Counted from the stretch's first letter, positions 35,558 through 44,145 are shown. The stretch: DNA of 64,000 nt from DASXTK01 sp050744325 (GCA_050744325.1 JBOGHK010000047.1:77554-141553), one strand, 5' to 3'. The notes: generated from the sequence alone by a model not told the origin. Numbers and translations are program-made.

Positions 35558-35799
35558 CGCCGCCGTGGACCCACGGCCCCCAACCGACGACCACCGACTT
35601 CGGCGCGCACGTGTTCCCCAGTGCGCCAGGGTCCGTGGGGGGATCCGCCCACTCGGAGTACTGGGACCCGGGGAACCCGGCCCGCAGCAACATCGCCCGG
35701 ATCATCACCGGTCGCCACGGCGAGGTGGAGGTGGACCGGTTCCGGATGGCGCCGCAGCCGATGCCACCACCGGGAGGGATCCGCCCGCACGGCACCTGA
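35484..35799 (+). pseudogene. C-terminal part of the DUF1023 hydrolase in the -1 frame
   Basis: Read one base back, the sequence continues NVNQASDLRFDGRVYATRAANDPIS (shown here as NVNQASDLRF then DGRVYATRAANDPIS), then FGAHVF, GSAHSEYWDPGNPARSNIARIITG, and ends at 35799. These are the standard DUF1023 elements, with the catalytic Asp in NDPIS and His in AHSEYW. One extra G in the G-run at 35478 would rejoin the two parts. Either a mutation, a base-calling error, or slippage on the G-run explains it. Confidence 0.7.
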
Positions 35800-36106
35800 G
35801 CGGGCAGCGTCTCCGCCCGGGCGAGCACTGCTCCCAACCGCTGGCGGGTCACGCTCCCACCTGAGCCGCCTCGGAGCCGACGACGGCTGGCCGGCTCGGC
35901 CGCGCCCTCAGGAAGGCGGGCGGCGTTCGCCTGGACCAGTCACCGCGACGCGGGTGGCCAGGTCGCCTCGGTTGGTCAGGCCGGACTTCCGGAGATGATG
36001 GGCACACGATGGCCCGGATGTGGGGTGTGAGCAGGGGTATTGGGGTGTGGCGTAGCCGGGGTCGTGCTACTACGCGGGTGTGACGTGGGGTTAGACACCC
36101 CAGGTG
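35800..36106. other. 307-base convergent spacer
   Basis: Lies between the hydrolase gene and the end of pth. It contains several GGGGTGTG-like words (36024-36055) and one hairpin next to the pth stop. No gene is supported. Confidence 0.4.
36086..36102 (-). terminator. Hairpin just after pth
   Basis: TGGGGT (36086-36091) and ACCCCA (36097-36102) form a 6-base stem with a 5-base loop, five bases beyond the pth stop on the minus strand. There is no U-run after it, so it is a weak terminator candidate for the glmU-prs-rplY-pth unit. Confidence 0.35.
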
Positions 36107-36727
36107 CTAGCGGGAGTTGAACTGGTTCATCGCGGCGTCGACGCCCTTGGACACGATCAGCTCCACGGCGTCGGCAGCTTCGACCACCATGATCTCCAAC
36201 TCGGTGCGCTCGGCCTTGCCCGGCCGGCGGAGGACGTGGTCGGCACCAGCCTCGGGGCTCGATGGCTTGCCGACACCGATGCGCACCCGCAGGAACTCGT
36301 CGGAGTGCAGGTGCGCCTTGATCGAACGCAGGCCGTTGTGCCCTGCCAGCCCGCCTCCGCTCTTCACCTTGAGCCGTCCCAGGGGAAGGTCGAGCTCGTC
36401 GTGGACCACGACCAGGTCCCTGGGGTCGCTGATGCCGTGCCGCCGCACCAGCAGGGCCACCGCCTCGCCCGACAGGTTCATGTAGGTCTGCGGCACGGCG
36501 AGCGCCACCCGCCGGCTGGCGATCCGCACCTCGGCGACCTCGGCCCGTTCCCGCGACCGTCGCAGCGAGCCGCCATGGCGCTCCGCGACGAGCCGGACCA
36601 CCTCAGCCCCGGCGTTGTGCCGCGAGCCGGCGAACTTGACTCCCGGATTGCCCAGACCGACGACAAGCATGTCGGCGGGTGTCCCCCGGCGCTCCGCCGC
36701 GGAGCCCCGCCGCCCGAACAGCGGCAT
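36107..36727 (-). CDS. pth: Peptidyl-tRNA hydrolase
   Basis: 206 residues. LVVGLGNPGVKFAGSRHNAGAEVVRLVAERHG carries the catalytic His region, QTYMNLSGEAVALLVR and VVHDELDLPLGRLKVKSGGGLAGHNGLRSI complete the active-site cleft, and FLRVRIGVGKP follows. It frees tRNA from peptidyl-tRNA dropped by ribosomes. About 19 N-terminal residues precede the usual family start (MLVVGLGNPG), so the ATG at 36670 is an alternative. It is the last gene of the glmU-prs-rplY-pth cluster. Confidence 0.95.
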   Translation of the reverse strand: MPLFGRRGSAAERRGTPADMLVVGLGNPGVKFAGSRHNAGAEVVRLVAERHGGSLRRSRERAEVAEVRIASRRVALAVPQTYMNLSGEAVALLVRRHGISDPRDLVVVHDELDLPLGRLKVKSGGGLAGHNGLRSIKAHLHSDEFLRVRIGVGKPSSPEAGADHVLRRPGKAERTELEIMVVEAADAVELIVSKGVDAAMNQFNSR

Positions 36728-36730
36728 CGC

Positions 36731-36868
36731 CTAACGCTCCACGCCGCTGGCGACCGCGGGGCCGCCGCCGTGACGATCCGTGACCGCAACGGTGGCCCAT
36801 CCCCTATCCCGCCGGACCGCAGCAACGAACGCGTCCAGATCGCCGACTCCCTCGGGATCAGCCGCCAC
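36731..36868 (-). CDS. Possible 45-residue protein between rplY and pth
   Basis: A frame from a GTG at 36868 (MAADPEGVGDLDAFVAAVRR ... SGVER) stops 3 bases before the pth ATG, and such tight spacing is why I list it. The translation is plausible but matches no family I know, and no ribosome site precedes the GTG. In M. tuberculosis the cluster has an extra lipoprotein gene (lpqT), but this frame is not one. Confidence 0.25.
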   Translation of the reverse strand: MAADPEGVGDLDAFVAAVRRDRGWATVAVTDRHGGGPAVASGVER

Positions 36869-36941
36869 GGGCGACCGGAAGCGGCAGGTGCTACCTCTGG
36901 ACGAACGCAGGGGACGACGGCGCGTCGGAGCAGGACGACGG

Positions 36942-37622
36942 CTACTCGCCGGAGTCGCCGCCACCGGACTCGCCACCCTCGGGCGCGCCTGCTTCGCCGG
37001 CCTCGCCCTCGATCTCCTCGCCTTCGGCAGCTTCTTCCTCGCCCTCGGCCACCTCGGCCTCGACCGCACGGGTCACCTGGGCCGACGCGATCGGGTGCTC
37101 GGAATCGACCTCGGTCGTCACCCCGGGTGGCAGCGAAAGGTCGCCCACCGTGAGCGTGTCGCCGATCTCCATGTCGGAGATGTCGATGGTGAGGTGCCCG
37201 GGGATCGCAGCCGGCTTGGCCATGATCGTGAGCGCGTGCAGCGACTGGTCGACCACGCCCCGCTCCTGGATGACCCGGATCGGCTCGCCATCGAGCACGA
37301 TCGGGACGTCGGCGGCAACCGGCTTGTCGCGCTCGACGACCAGGAAGTCGAGGTGCAGCACGTCGCGCCGCACTGGGTGCCGCTGCAGGTCCTTGACGAT
37401 CGTGAGGTGCTCGTCGCCGTTGACGCTCAGCGTGATCACAGCGTTGAGCCCCTTGTCGGTGGTCAACGCCTGGCGCAGCTCACGCCAGTCGACGGTGACG
37501 GCCTGGGCCTCGGTGCCGGATCCGTAGACCACGGCCGGGATCTTGCCTTCGGCCCGCAGGCGGCGAGATGCGGCAGAACCAGTGGGACGGCCAGTATCAG
37601 CCGTCAGGACGATCTCAGCCAT
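36942..37622 (-). CDS. rplY: Ribosomal protein bL25 (Ctc form)
   Basis: 226 residues. The N-terminal 5S rRNA-binding domain (SAASRRLRAEGKIPAVVYGSG ... HLDFLVV) is followed by the C-terminal TL5/CTC beta domain (IPGHLTIDISDMEIGDTLTVGDLSLPPGV), then a Glu/Gly-rich tail of about 45 residues. This long form occurs in actinobacteria and Bacillus general stress protein Ctc. It binds 5S rRNA in the central protuberance. Its place between prs and pth is the conserved order. Confidence 0.95.
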   Translation of the reverse strand: MAEIVLTADTGRPTGSAASRRLRAEGKIPAVVYGSGTEAQAVTVDWRELRQALTTDKGLNAVITLSVNGDEHLTIVKDLQRHPVRRDVLHLDFLVVERDKPVAADVPIVLDGEPIRVIQERGVVDQSLHALTIMAKPAAIPGHLTIDISDMEIGDTLTVGDLSLPPGVTTEVDSEHPIASAQVTRAVEAEVAEGEEEAAEGEEIEGEAGEAGAPEGGESGGGDSGE

Positions 37623-37751
37623 CGGAAACCCCTACTTCAGAGATCACGCCGGAGCGCTCGGTTGGGAACCCGGCAACGATAGCGGTGCCGACGGGAGGAC
37701 CCGAATCGTTCGGATGTGCCGATGCTCGCGACAAGCGAACGCCGGAACGGG

Positions 37752-38735
37752 TCAGCTCAGGTTGGCGCCACCGAAGATCTCGGACACCGAGGTGTTCTTG
37801 AACACCGCGTCGATGGCGTCGGCGATGATCGACGCGACCGACAACACCTCGATCTTGTCGATCTGCTTGTCGGGGGGCAGGGGCAGGGTGTCGGTGATCA
37901 CCAGCTTGCTGATCATCGAGTTCTTGAGCCGGTCGATCGCCGGGCCGGACAGCACACCGTGGGTCGCCGCGGCGTAGACCCCGCTCGCCCCCCGCTCGAC
38001 CAGCACGTCGGCGGCAGCGACCATCGTGCCGCCGGTGTCGATCATGTCGTCGATCAGCACGCAGGTGCGGCCGCCGACCTCGCCGACGACCTCCTTGGCC
38101 TCGACCGAGTTCTTCTCGCCGCGCACCCGCCGCTTGTGCACGATCGCCAGGTCGGCGTGCAGGCTGTTCGCGTATCGCTCGGCGACCTTGACCCGGCCGG
38201 CGTCGGGCGACACCACGACCAGGTCGTCGCCCAGGTGGGTCTGCAGGTAGTCGACCAGCACCGGCATCGCCACCAGGTGGTCGAACGGCTGGTCGAAGAA
38301 GCCCTGGATCTGGCCCGAGTGCAGGTCGAGTGACATCAGCCGGTTCGCGCCGGCGGCGGCGAAGCAGTTGGCGACCAGCTTGGCGGTGATCGGCTCGCGG
38401 CCGTCGGCCTTGCGATCCTGCCGGGCATAGCCGTAGAAGGGCATGACCGCCGTGATGCGCTTGGCGGAGGCCCGACGCGCCGCGTCGACCATGACCAGGT
38501 GCTCCCACAGCGCGTCGTTGACCGACATGCTGCCGGACGCGCCATGGCTCTGGATGATGAAGATGTCGGCCCCCCGCACGGACTCGCCGAACCGGCAGTG
38601 CACCTCACCGCTGGCGAAGTCGCTGAGGTTGGTCTCACCCAGCTCGACGCCGAGATGCTCGGCCACCCGCTCGGCCAGCGACCGGCTAGCCCGTCCTGCC
38701 ACCACATGCAGCGTGTTCTTGCTGACCAGCTCCAT
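37752..38735 (-). CDS. prs: Ribose-phosphate pyrophosphokinase
   Basis: 327 residues. Typical segments: FASGEVHCRFGESVRGADIFIIQS, MPFYGYARQDRKADGREPITAKLVAN (the flexible and ATP-binding loops), the KRRVRGEKN loop, and the PRPP-binding loop VLIDDMIDTGGTM. It makes PRPP from ribose 5-phosphate and ATP for nucleotide, histidine and tryptophan synthesis and for salvage enzymes such as Upp. A GGAGG site sits just before the ATG. It follows glmU by 37 bases, surely one transcript. Confidence 0.97.
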   Translation of the reverse strand: MELVSKNTLHVVAGRASRSLAERVAEHLGVELGETNLSDFASGEVHCRFGESVRGADIFIIQSHGASGSMSVNDALWEHLVMVDAARRASAKRITAVMPFYGYARQDRKADGREPITAKLVANCFAAAGANRLMSLDLHSGQIQGFFDQPFDHLVAMPVLVDYLQTHLGDDLVVVSPDAGRVKVAERYANSLHADLAIVHKRRVRGEKNSVEAKEVVGEVGGRTCVLIDDMIDTGGTMVAAADVLVERGASGVYAAATHGVLSGPAIDRLKNSMISKLVITDTLPLPPDKQIDKIEVLSVASIIADAIDAVFKNTSVSEIFGGANLS

Positions 38736-38772
38736 CTGTCCTCCGCTGCGCTGCGGGACTCGGTGCCTGCGC

Positions 38773-39870
38773 TCAGGCCTCGTCCGCAGAATAGAACGGC
38801 CCGGTCTGGGTGCCGGGCGAGACCCGCTGACCAGGCATCAGCACGGCATACGGCCCGACCACGGCGTCGTCGCCGATCTCGGCCTGCCGCGCCGAGCTCT
38901 GGCGGATCGTCGCCCCCTCGCCCACCCGCGTGTCGACCAGCTGCGTCTCCGGCCCGATCTGCGCGCCCGCCTCGACGTTGGTGCTGCCCTGGAGGATCGA
39001 ACCGGGCCAAAGCGTCACGTCGGGAGCCAAGGTGACGTCGGCGTCGATGTATGTCGTTGCCGGGTCGACGATCGTGACCCCCTCGCGCATCCAGCGGTCG
39101 TTGATGCGGCGCCGCAACTCGGCCTCGGCGGTGGCCAGCTGGGCGCGGTCGTTGACCCCGTGGGTCTCGTCGGGATCTTCGGCCTCGACCGCGATCACCT
39201 GATGCCCGGCGCTGGCCAGGACTTCGACCACATCTGTCACGTAGAGCTCCCCTTGCGAGTTGTCGGTGGTGAGGCGCCGCAGCGCCGGTGCGAGCAGGCT
39301 GCGCCGGAAGACGTAGATGCTGGTGTTGATCTCGTCGACCGCCCGTTCCTCGTCGGTGGCGTCGCCGTGCTCGACGATCCGGAGGACCCGGCCGTCGGGA
39401 TCGCGGATGATGCGACCGTAGCCCGTGGGGTCACCCGGCCGTGCCGTCAGCACCGCGCACGCCGCGCCCGACAGGCGCGCCTCGGTGACCAGGGCACCGA
39501 CCGTCCCCGGCCGCAGCAGCGGAGTGTCGCCGGGCAACACGACGACCTCGCCGTCGTCGGGGTCGAGGTCGTCGTCCGGGAGCCCGGTCAACCCCACACC
39601 GACGGCATCGCCGGTGCCCCGCTGCACCCGCTGTTCGACGAACTCGAGCGGGTACGGGCCCGGCGCTTCCTGCAGCTTCTTGATGACCGCCTCGGCGCCG
39701 TGCCCGACGACCACCACCACCCGCGCGACCTCGCAACCGGCGAGCGAGTCGAGCACGTGCCGCACGAGAGGGCGCCCGACCAGCGGATGGACCGGCTTGG
39801 GCCGGGCCGAACGCATCCGGGTGCCATGCCCGGCCGCAAGCACGATGGCAGAGAGTGGCCGTGCGGTCAT
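38773..39870 (-). CDS. glmU: GlmU-like UDP-GlcNAc pyrophosphorylase with truncated acetyltransferase domain
   Basis: 365 residues instead of about 450-480. The N-terminal uridylyltransferase is complete: LAAGHGTRMRSARPKPVHPL, QRGTGDAVGVGL, VLPGDTPLL, YGRIIRD, EINTSIYVF, GELYVTDVV. A left-handed beta-helix begins near residue 250 (GVTIVDPATTYIDADVTL), but the chain ends after GPYAVLMPGQRVSPGTQTGPF. The coils that carry the acetyltransferase His and acetyl-CoA site are absent. So UDP-GlcNAc formation from GlcNAc-1-P is expected, but not GlcN-1-P acetylation. It leads the prs-rplY-pth cluster. ATG at 39870 preferred over a GTG at 39876. Confidence 0.88.
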   Translation of the reverse strand: MTARPLSAIVLAAGHGTRMRSARPKPVHPLVGRPLVRHVLDSLAGCEVARVVVVVGHGAEAVIKKLQEAPGPYPLEFVEQRVQRGTGDAVGVGLTGLPDDDLDPDDGEVVVLPGDTPLLRPGTVGALVTEARLSGAACAVLTARPGDPTGYGRIIRDPDGRVLRIVEHGDATDEERAVDEINTSIYVFRRSLLAPALRRLTTDNSQGELYVTDVVEVLASAGHQVIAVEAEDPDETHGVNDRAQLATAEAELRRRINDRWMREGVTIVDPATTYIDADVTLAPDVTLWPGSILQGSTNVEAGAQIGPETQLVDTRVGEGATIRQSSARQAEIGDDAVVGPYAVLMPGQRVSPGTQTGPFYSADEA

Positions 39871-39924
39871 GCCCACCGTTGTAGCGCGCGTCGCGACCAG
39901 TCCCGACGCGTGGACCGTCGGGTG

Positions 39925-41211
39925 TCAGTCGAACGGCACCGCTTCGAGCTCGGCGTCGCCGGCGATGACGAGGAGGTCGTCGGCGATGACGACGTCCGAC
40001 GCGAACACGTCCTCCCGCAGGCTCTCGCTGGTCCCGTCGCTCGTATCGACCTCGAACACATCGGTTCCGACGGCGAAGAGGCGGTCGTGGTCGACGACCA
40101 GCTGCGAGTCGGCCAGCCCCACGCCGTGCCGTGACGAGGGATGCGGCACGGACCACAGGGCGCGCCCTGCCCGGTCGTAGCCCGCGAAGCCGGCGTCGTC
40201 GACCACCACGGTCACGCCGTCCGCGACTGCGACACGGGTGAGCAGGGTCGCTCCGGTGTCGAGCTCGGTCTCCCAGCGCCGCGCACCGGTGGCGGCGTCG
40301 ACGACCAGGAGCAGTGCGACGCTGCCTCGGATGACCAGCCCGACGTCGGTCTCGTCTGCACCCCGCACGACCCGCGTCACGGTCGCGATCTCACCCCAGG
40401 CGGGATCCATCTCCAGGCGCCACAGCTCTGCTCCTGACGCTGGTTCGAGTGCGATGAGCTGCATGTCAAGAGGATCGTCAGGATCGCGCTCGCGGAGGTC
40501 GTCTGCCGTCACCCCACCCGGAGCCACGACCGTCGTGTAGACGCGGTCGCCGTCGGCGACCACCGTGGCTGCCACCCCGGCTGGCCCGCGCCACCGCTCC
40601 TCGCCGGTGGCTGCATCGATCGCCACGACCTGCTGATAGGGACCGACGGCGCCCGCCGGGGCCCCGCTGTTGCTGACCGCGAGGACCAGCTCGCCAGTCA
40701 CAGTTGGCGCTTCCGGTGCCAGCGCCAGGGCCGATGGCCGTCCCGCGGTGGCAGCCACGTCGGCTTCCCAGAGCTTGCGGCCATCCAGCGAGTAGCCGTA
40801 GATCGACTGGGCACCCTCTTCCGGTCCGGTGGCGTCGGCGACCACGAGGGTCTCGCCGACCAGGGCTGGCGAGCCCGCCTCCGCGGGCAAGGTCTCGGCG
40901 AAGATCTGCTGACCGGTCTCGCCCTCGACGCAGTAGAGCACCCGCCGGCGGGTCGAGCAGACGGCATCGTCGGTGATCACCAACTCGTTGCTGCTGGACA
41001 ACGCCGGGTCTGACCACTCGGCCCCGTGGGCCTCGCTGACAGCGGGGCCACGTTGGTCGATCCGATCCGGGCCGGGTCGATCGACGTCCGTCGTGATCGC
41101 GAGGATTCCCGCCACGATGCCCAGGACGACGACGATCACGATCGCGGCGATCGGGCCTGCGAGCCCCCAGCGCCGGGGTGGCGTCACCGTGGGGGTTCCG
41201 GGACGACCCAC
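39925..41211 (-). CDS. Membrane-anchored PQQ-like beta-propeller protein
   Basis: 428 residues. One N-terminal span (IAAIVIVVVLGIVAGILAIT) anchors an extracytoplasmic beta-propeller built from repeats of the type VVAIDAATGEERWR, LIALEPASGAELWRLE, LLVVDAATGARRWETEL. These AxDxxTGxxxW blades occur in quinoproteins and in BamB-like scaffolds. There is no sign of a quinone site, so a binding or scaffold role is more likely than an enzyme. Two cysteines (CSTRRRVLYCVEG) may form a disulfide. It follows glmU on the same strand but with its own promoter region shared with the macrodomain gene. Confidence 0.75.
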   Translation of the reverse strand: MGRPGTPTVTPPRRWGLAGPIAAIVIVVVLGIVAGILAITTDVDRPGPDRIDQRGPAVSEAHGAEWSDPALSSSNELVITDDAVCSTRRRVLYCVEGETGQQIFAETLPAEAGSPALVGETLVVADATGPEEGAQSIYGYSLDGRKLWEADVAATAGRPSALALAPEAPTVTGELVLAVSNSGAPAGAVGPYQQVVAIDAATGEERWRGPAGVAATVVADGDRVYTTVVAPGGVTADDLRERDPDDPLDMQLIALEPASGAELWRLEMDPAWGEIATVTRVVRGADETDVGLVIRGSVALLLVVDAATGARRWETELDTGATLLTRVAVADGVTVVVDDAGFAGYDRAGRALWSVPHPSSRHGVGLADSQLVVDHDRLFAVGTDVFEVDTSDGTSESLREDVFASDVVIADDLLVIAGDAELEAVPFD

Positions 41212-41325
41212 GGCGCGTTCTTCCGCTCGTTGTCCTGCCCGCCGTCCACTGGACGGACACCGTAGCCACGGGGCCCCTCAGTAGGCTGCGGCCCGACGGA
41301 ACGGGTGGGACTGTAGGGACGGGTC

Positions 41326-41835
41326 GTGGAGATCGAAGCGGTACGGGGCGACATCACCAAGCTCGACGTGGACGCCGTCGTCAACGCCGCCAACTCCAGC
41401 CTGCTCGGTGGCGGTGGCGTCGACGGCGCCATCCATCGGGCGGCAGGGCCTGACCTCCTCGCCGAGTGCCGGAGGCTGGGTGGCTGCGCGACCGGCGATG
41501 CCAAGGCCACCGCTGGCTACCGGCTCGGGGCGCGGTGGGTGATCCACACGGTCGGCCCGGTCTGGCGGGGCGGCCACGGTGGTGAGGCCGACGAGCTCGC
41601 GTCGTGCTACCGGCGGTCGATCGAGGTCGCCGACCAGGTTGGGGCCAGCTCGATCGCGTTCCCGGCGATCTCGACAGGGGTGTACGGCTTCCCCAAGGAG
41701 CAGGCGGCGGCCATCGCCGTGACGACGCTGCGCTCGGTGGGCGCCGACGCCGGAGTCGAGCGCGTCGTCCTGGTCGCGTTCGACATCACGACCCGCGCTC
41801 TGTACGACGCGGAGCTCCAGCGCCCCGTGCAGTGA
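41326..41835 (+). CDS. Macrodomain protein (ADP-ribose binding/deacetylase type)
   Basis: 169 residues, a single macrodomain. IEAVRGDITKLDVDAVVNAANSSLLGGGGVDGAIHRAAG gives the ADP-ribose loop and catalytic Asn/Asp-type residues of MacroD enzymes, followed by TAGYRLGARWVIHTVGP and the second phosphate loop AFPAISTGVYGFPKEQAA. Such proteins remove ADP-ribose from proteins or O-acetyl-ADP-ribose. The start is a GTG in a short divergent gap with the beta-propeller gene. No ADP-ribosyltransferase gene is visible in the window. Confidence 0.92.
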   Translation: MEIEAVRGDITKLDVDAVVNAANSSLLGGGGVDGAIHRAAGPDLLAECRRLGGCATGDAKATAGYRLGARWVIHTVGPVWRGGHGGEADELASCYRRSIEVADQVGASSIAFPAISTGVYGFPKEQAAAIAVTTLRSVGADAGVERVVLVAFDITTRALYDAELQRPVQ

Positions 41836-41847
41836 CCCGCCGAACCA

Positions 41848-41998
41848 CCGACGGCCCGCCGGCGCCGTCGGCCGGGCCTGGCAGGTAGCTCGACCGCCTC
41901 GACGTCGATGGCCTGTGCCTGTCGGGCACCGACGGTCCCTTCCGACGGCCCGTCCGTGGCGTCGGCCGGGCCTGGCGGGTAGCTCGACCGCCTCGACG
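41848..41998. repeat. Duplicated ~56-base segment between macrodomain and DUF167 genes
   Basis: A 39-base stretch at 41866-41904 recurs at 41960-41998 with one mismatch, and the similarity extends upstream to a shared CCGACGGCCCG word (period 94). Each copy includes CCTGGCRGGTAGCTCGACC. It fills the 194-base spacer, so this spacer arose by a tandem duplication. No hairpin or promoter role is evident. Confidence 0.7.
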
Positions 41999-42029
41999 CG
42001 CTCGGCTGGGTCGGGTTTGATGGGCCGCG

Positions 42030-42332
42030 ATGTTCCCGGTCGCCCTCGATGCTGACGGCCACCCGGTGCTGGCGGTGCTCGTGCAGCCGGGCGCGTCCCG
42101 CGACGGTGTTGCCGGTCGACATGGGGAGGCGCTCAAGGTCCGGGTGAGCGCGCCGCCCGAGGCCGGGCGGGCGAACCGGGCGGTGCAGGCGCTGCTCGCC
42201 GATGCGTTCGGGGTCCCCGGCCGCAGCGTCGAGCTGGTGTCGGGTGCCACCAATCGCCGGAAGCGCTTCCGGTTGCTGGGCCTGACCCCGTCGGAGCTGG
42301 CCGACCGCCTGGACGCCATCGTCGCTGACTGA
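42030..42332 (+). CDS. DUF167 (YggU) family protein
   Basis: 100 residues. The family pattern is clear: VLVQPGASRDGVAG, VRVSAPPEAGRANRAVQALLADAFGVPGRSVELVSGATNRRKRFRLLGL. YggU-like proteins are widespread, small and of unknown function; solved structures suggest nucleic-acid binding. The ATG at 42030 follows the duplicated spacer segment, with no strong ribosome site. Confidence 0.88.
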   Translation: MFPVALDADGHPVLAVLVQPGASRDGVAGRHGEALKVRVSAPPEAGRANRAVQALLADAFGVPGRSVELVSGATNRRKRFRLLGLTPSELADRLDAIVAD

Positions 42333-42565
42333 CTGGAGGATCCTCGTGACGCTCTCCGCCCGGACCGGCCGCCTGGGTGCGGGATAGCCCCGCGATGGTC
42401 GGCGTCGTTCCACCGTCACGGGACCGTTCTGCTCGCCTGACCGCCGATCCGATGGCTGATCACCGGTCAGATCGACCTGTTTCCGGTTCCGTGGGGCTTC
42501 CGGTGCTCAGCTACCCTCGTCAGCCGGCAAAGTTGCCGTCGGAGATATCGGAAGGACCGCGAGCG

Positions 42566-44041
42566 ATGACCCAGGAGCTGGATTTCGAGACCAAGGTCTT
42601 CGAGAAGGAGATCGTCGAGGTCGGCGGCACGAAGGAAGCTGTCGTACGCGGCGGTCGCCACCTCTTCCCGCTCCTCGGCCAGACATTCGAGGGCATCGAG
42701 CAGATCGGGGTCATCGGCTGGGGGTCGCAGGGCCCGGCGCAGGCGCAGAACCTGCGCGACACGCTCGCCGGGTCGCCGATCCGCGTGACGGTCGGGCTGC
42801 GCGAGAGTTCCTCGTCGTTCGAAGCGGCCCGCGCTGCCGGCTTCAGCGAGGACGACGGCACGCTCGGCGAGATGTTCGAGGTGATCCGCTCGTCCGACCT
42901 GGTGATCCTGCTGATCTCCGACGCCGCCCAGGCCGAGACCTACAAGGACATCTTCGGCGCTCTGCGTTCCGGTGCCACGCTCGGGCTGTCCCACGGGTTC
43001 CTGCTCGGGCATCTCCGCAACGTCGGCGACGAGTTCCCGCCGGACCTCAACGTCATCGCTGTGTGCCCCAAGGGGATGGGGCCCTCGGTCCGGGCGCTCT
43101 ACCTGCAGGGGGCCGAGGTCAACGGTGCAGGGATCAACTCCAGCTTCGCCGTCGAGCAGGACATCGACGGTCGGGCCACCGACTACGCACTGGCCTGGTC
43201 GATCGCACTCGGCTCGCCATACACCTTCATGACCACCCTCGAGTCGGAGTACCGCTCGGACATCTTCGGCGAGCGGGGCATCCTGCTCGGCGGGGTGCAC
43301 GGCATCGTCGAGACGCTCTACCGGCGCTACCGCAACGAGGGCGACGCCCCCGAGCAGGCGTTCCTGCGCAGCGCCGAGTGCGTGACCGGGCCGATCTCGC
43401 GGATCATCTCGCACGCCGGGATCATCGGGGTCTACGAGCAGCTCGACAGCTCCGGCAAGGAGATCTTCCGTCGGGCCTACGACGCCACCTACGGGCCGGC
43501 GCGGGCGGTCATGGCCGAGATCTACGATGAGGTGAGCACCGGCAACGAGCTGCGCAGCGTCGTCGCGGCCGGGGCCCGCCTGCGCGAGTACCCGATGTCG
43601 ACCATCGACCAGACCGAGATGTGGCGGGTCGGTGCCACTGTCCGCGAGCACCGGGCCGAGGCCGACATCCCGCTGGACCCGTTCACTGCCGGCGTCTACA
43701 TCGGCACGATGATGGCGCAGGTCGACCTGCTGTTCGAGAAGGGGCATCCGCTGTCCGAGATCGTCAACGAGTCGGTGATCGAGTGCGTCGACTCCTTGAA
43801 CCCCTACATGCATGCCCGCGGGGTGTCGTACATGGTCGACAACTGCTCGACGACGGCCCGGCTCGGTGCCCGGAAGTGGGCCCCGCGGTTCGACTACGCG
43901 CTCACCCAAGAGGCGTTCCCGGCTCTGGACGGGCTGCCGCCCGAGGCGCCGGCGTCCGAGCACTTCGAGGCCCACAAGGTGCACGACGTGCTGGCGGCGG
44001 TGGGCGAGATGCGCCCGTCCGTGGACATCTTCGTCGAGTAG
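42566..44041 (+). CDS. ilvC: Ketol-acid reductoisomerase, class II plant-type
   Basis: 491 residues, the long class. GVIGWGSQGPAQAQNLRDTL (residues ~48-67) is the NADPH site; AVCPKGMGPSVRALY, NGAGINSSFAV, FGERGILLGGVHGIVE with metal-binding Asp/Glu, and VDSLNPYMHARGVSYMVDNCSTTARLGARKWAPRFDY follow. It converts acetolactate to dihydroxy-isovalerate in valine/isoleucine/leucine synthesis. Actinobacteria normally have the ~340-residue class I enzyme. This one resembles the chloroplast protein nearly throughout, including the N-terminal LDFETKVFEKE and VRGGRHLFPLL. The ATG at 42566 is where that homology starts. No other ilv gene adjoins. Confidence 0.93.
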   Translation: MTQELDFETKVFEKEIVEVGGTKEAVVRGGRHLFPLLGQTFEGIEQIGVIGWGSQGPAQAQNLRDTLAGSPIRVTVGLRESSSSFEAARAAGFSEDDGTLGEMFEVIRSSDLVILLISDAAQAETYKDIFGALRSGATLGLSHGFLLGHLRNVGDEFPPDLNVIAVCPKGMGPSVRALYLQGAEVNGAGINSSFAVEQDIDGRATDYALAWSIALGSPYTFMTTLESEYRSDIFGERGILLGGVHGIVETLYRRYRNEGDAPEQAFLRSAECVTGPISRIISHAGIIGVYEQLDSSGKEIFRRAYDATYGPARAVMAEIYDEVSTGNELRSVVAAGARLREYPMSTIDQTEMWRVGATVREHRAEADIPLDPFTAGVYIGTMMAQVDLLFEKGHPLSEIVNESVIECVDSLNPYMHARGVSYMVDNCSTTARLGARKWAPRFDYALTQEAFPALDGLPPEAPASEHFEAHKVHDVLAAVGEMRPSVDIFVE

Positions 44042-44145
44042 CTCTCCAATCGGCAGCGCGGCCGTCCGCGTGGCCGGCGCGACATCCGAACGCCCCACAG
44101 CCTGGCGTACCAGCCGGTCACCGATCCGCGAGACTGCGCACCGCT

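Noticed and set aside
42377..42565. 63-codon N-terminal extension of ilvC
   Set aside because: Homology starts at the ATG at 42566; the extension would need a start without a ribosome site and looks like leader DNA.
42467..44098. A 543-codon open frame antisense to ilvC
   Set aside because: It mirrors the strongly conserved reductoisomerase frame; its translation is His/Arg/Gly-rich and has no family features. Long antisense frames are expected in GC-rich DNA.
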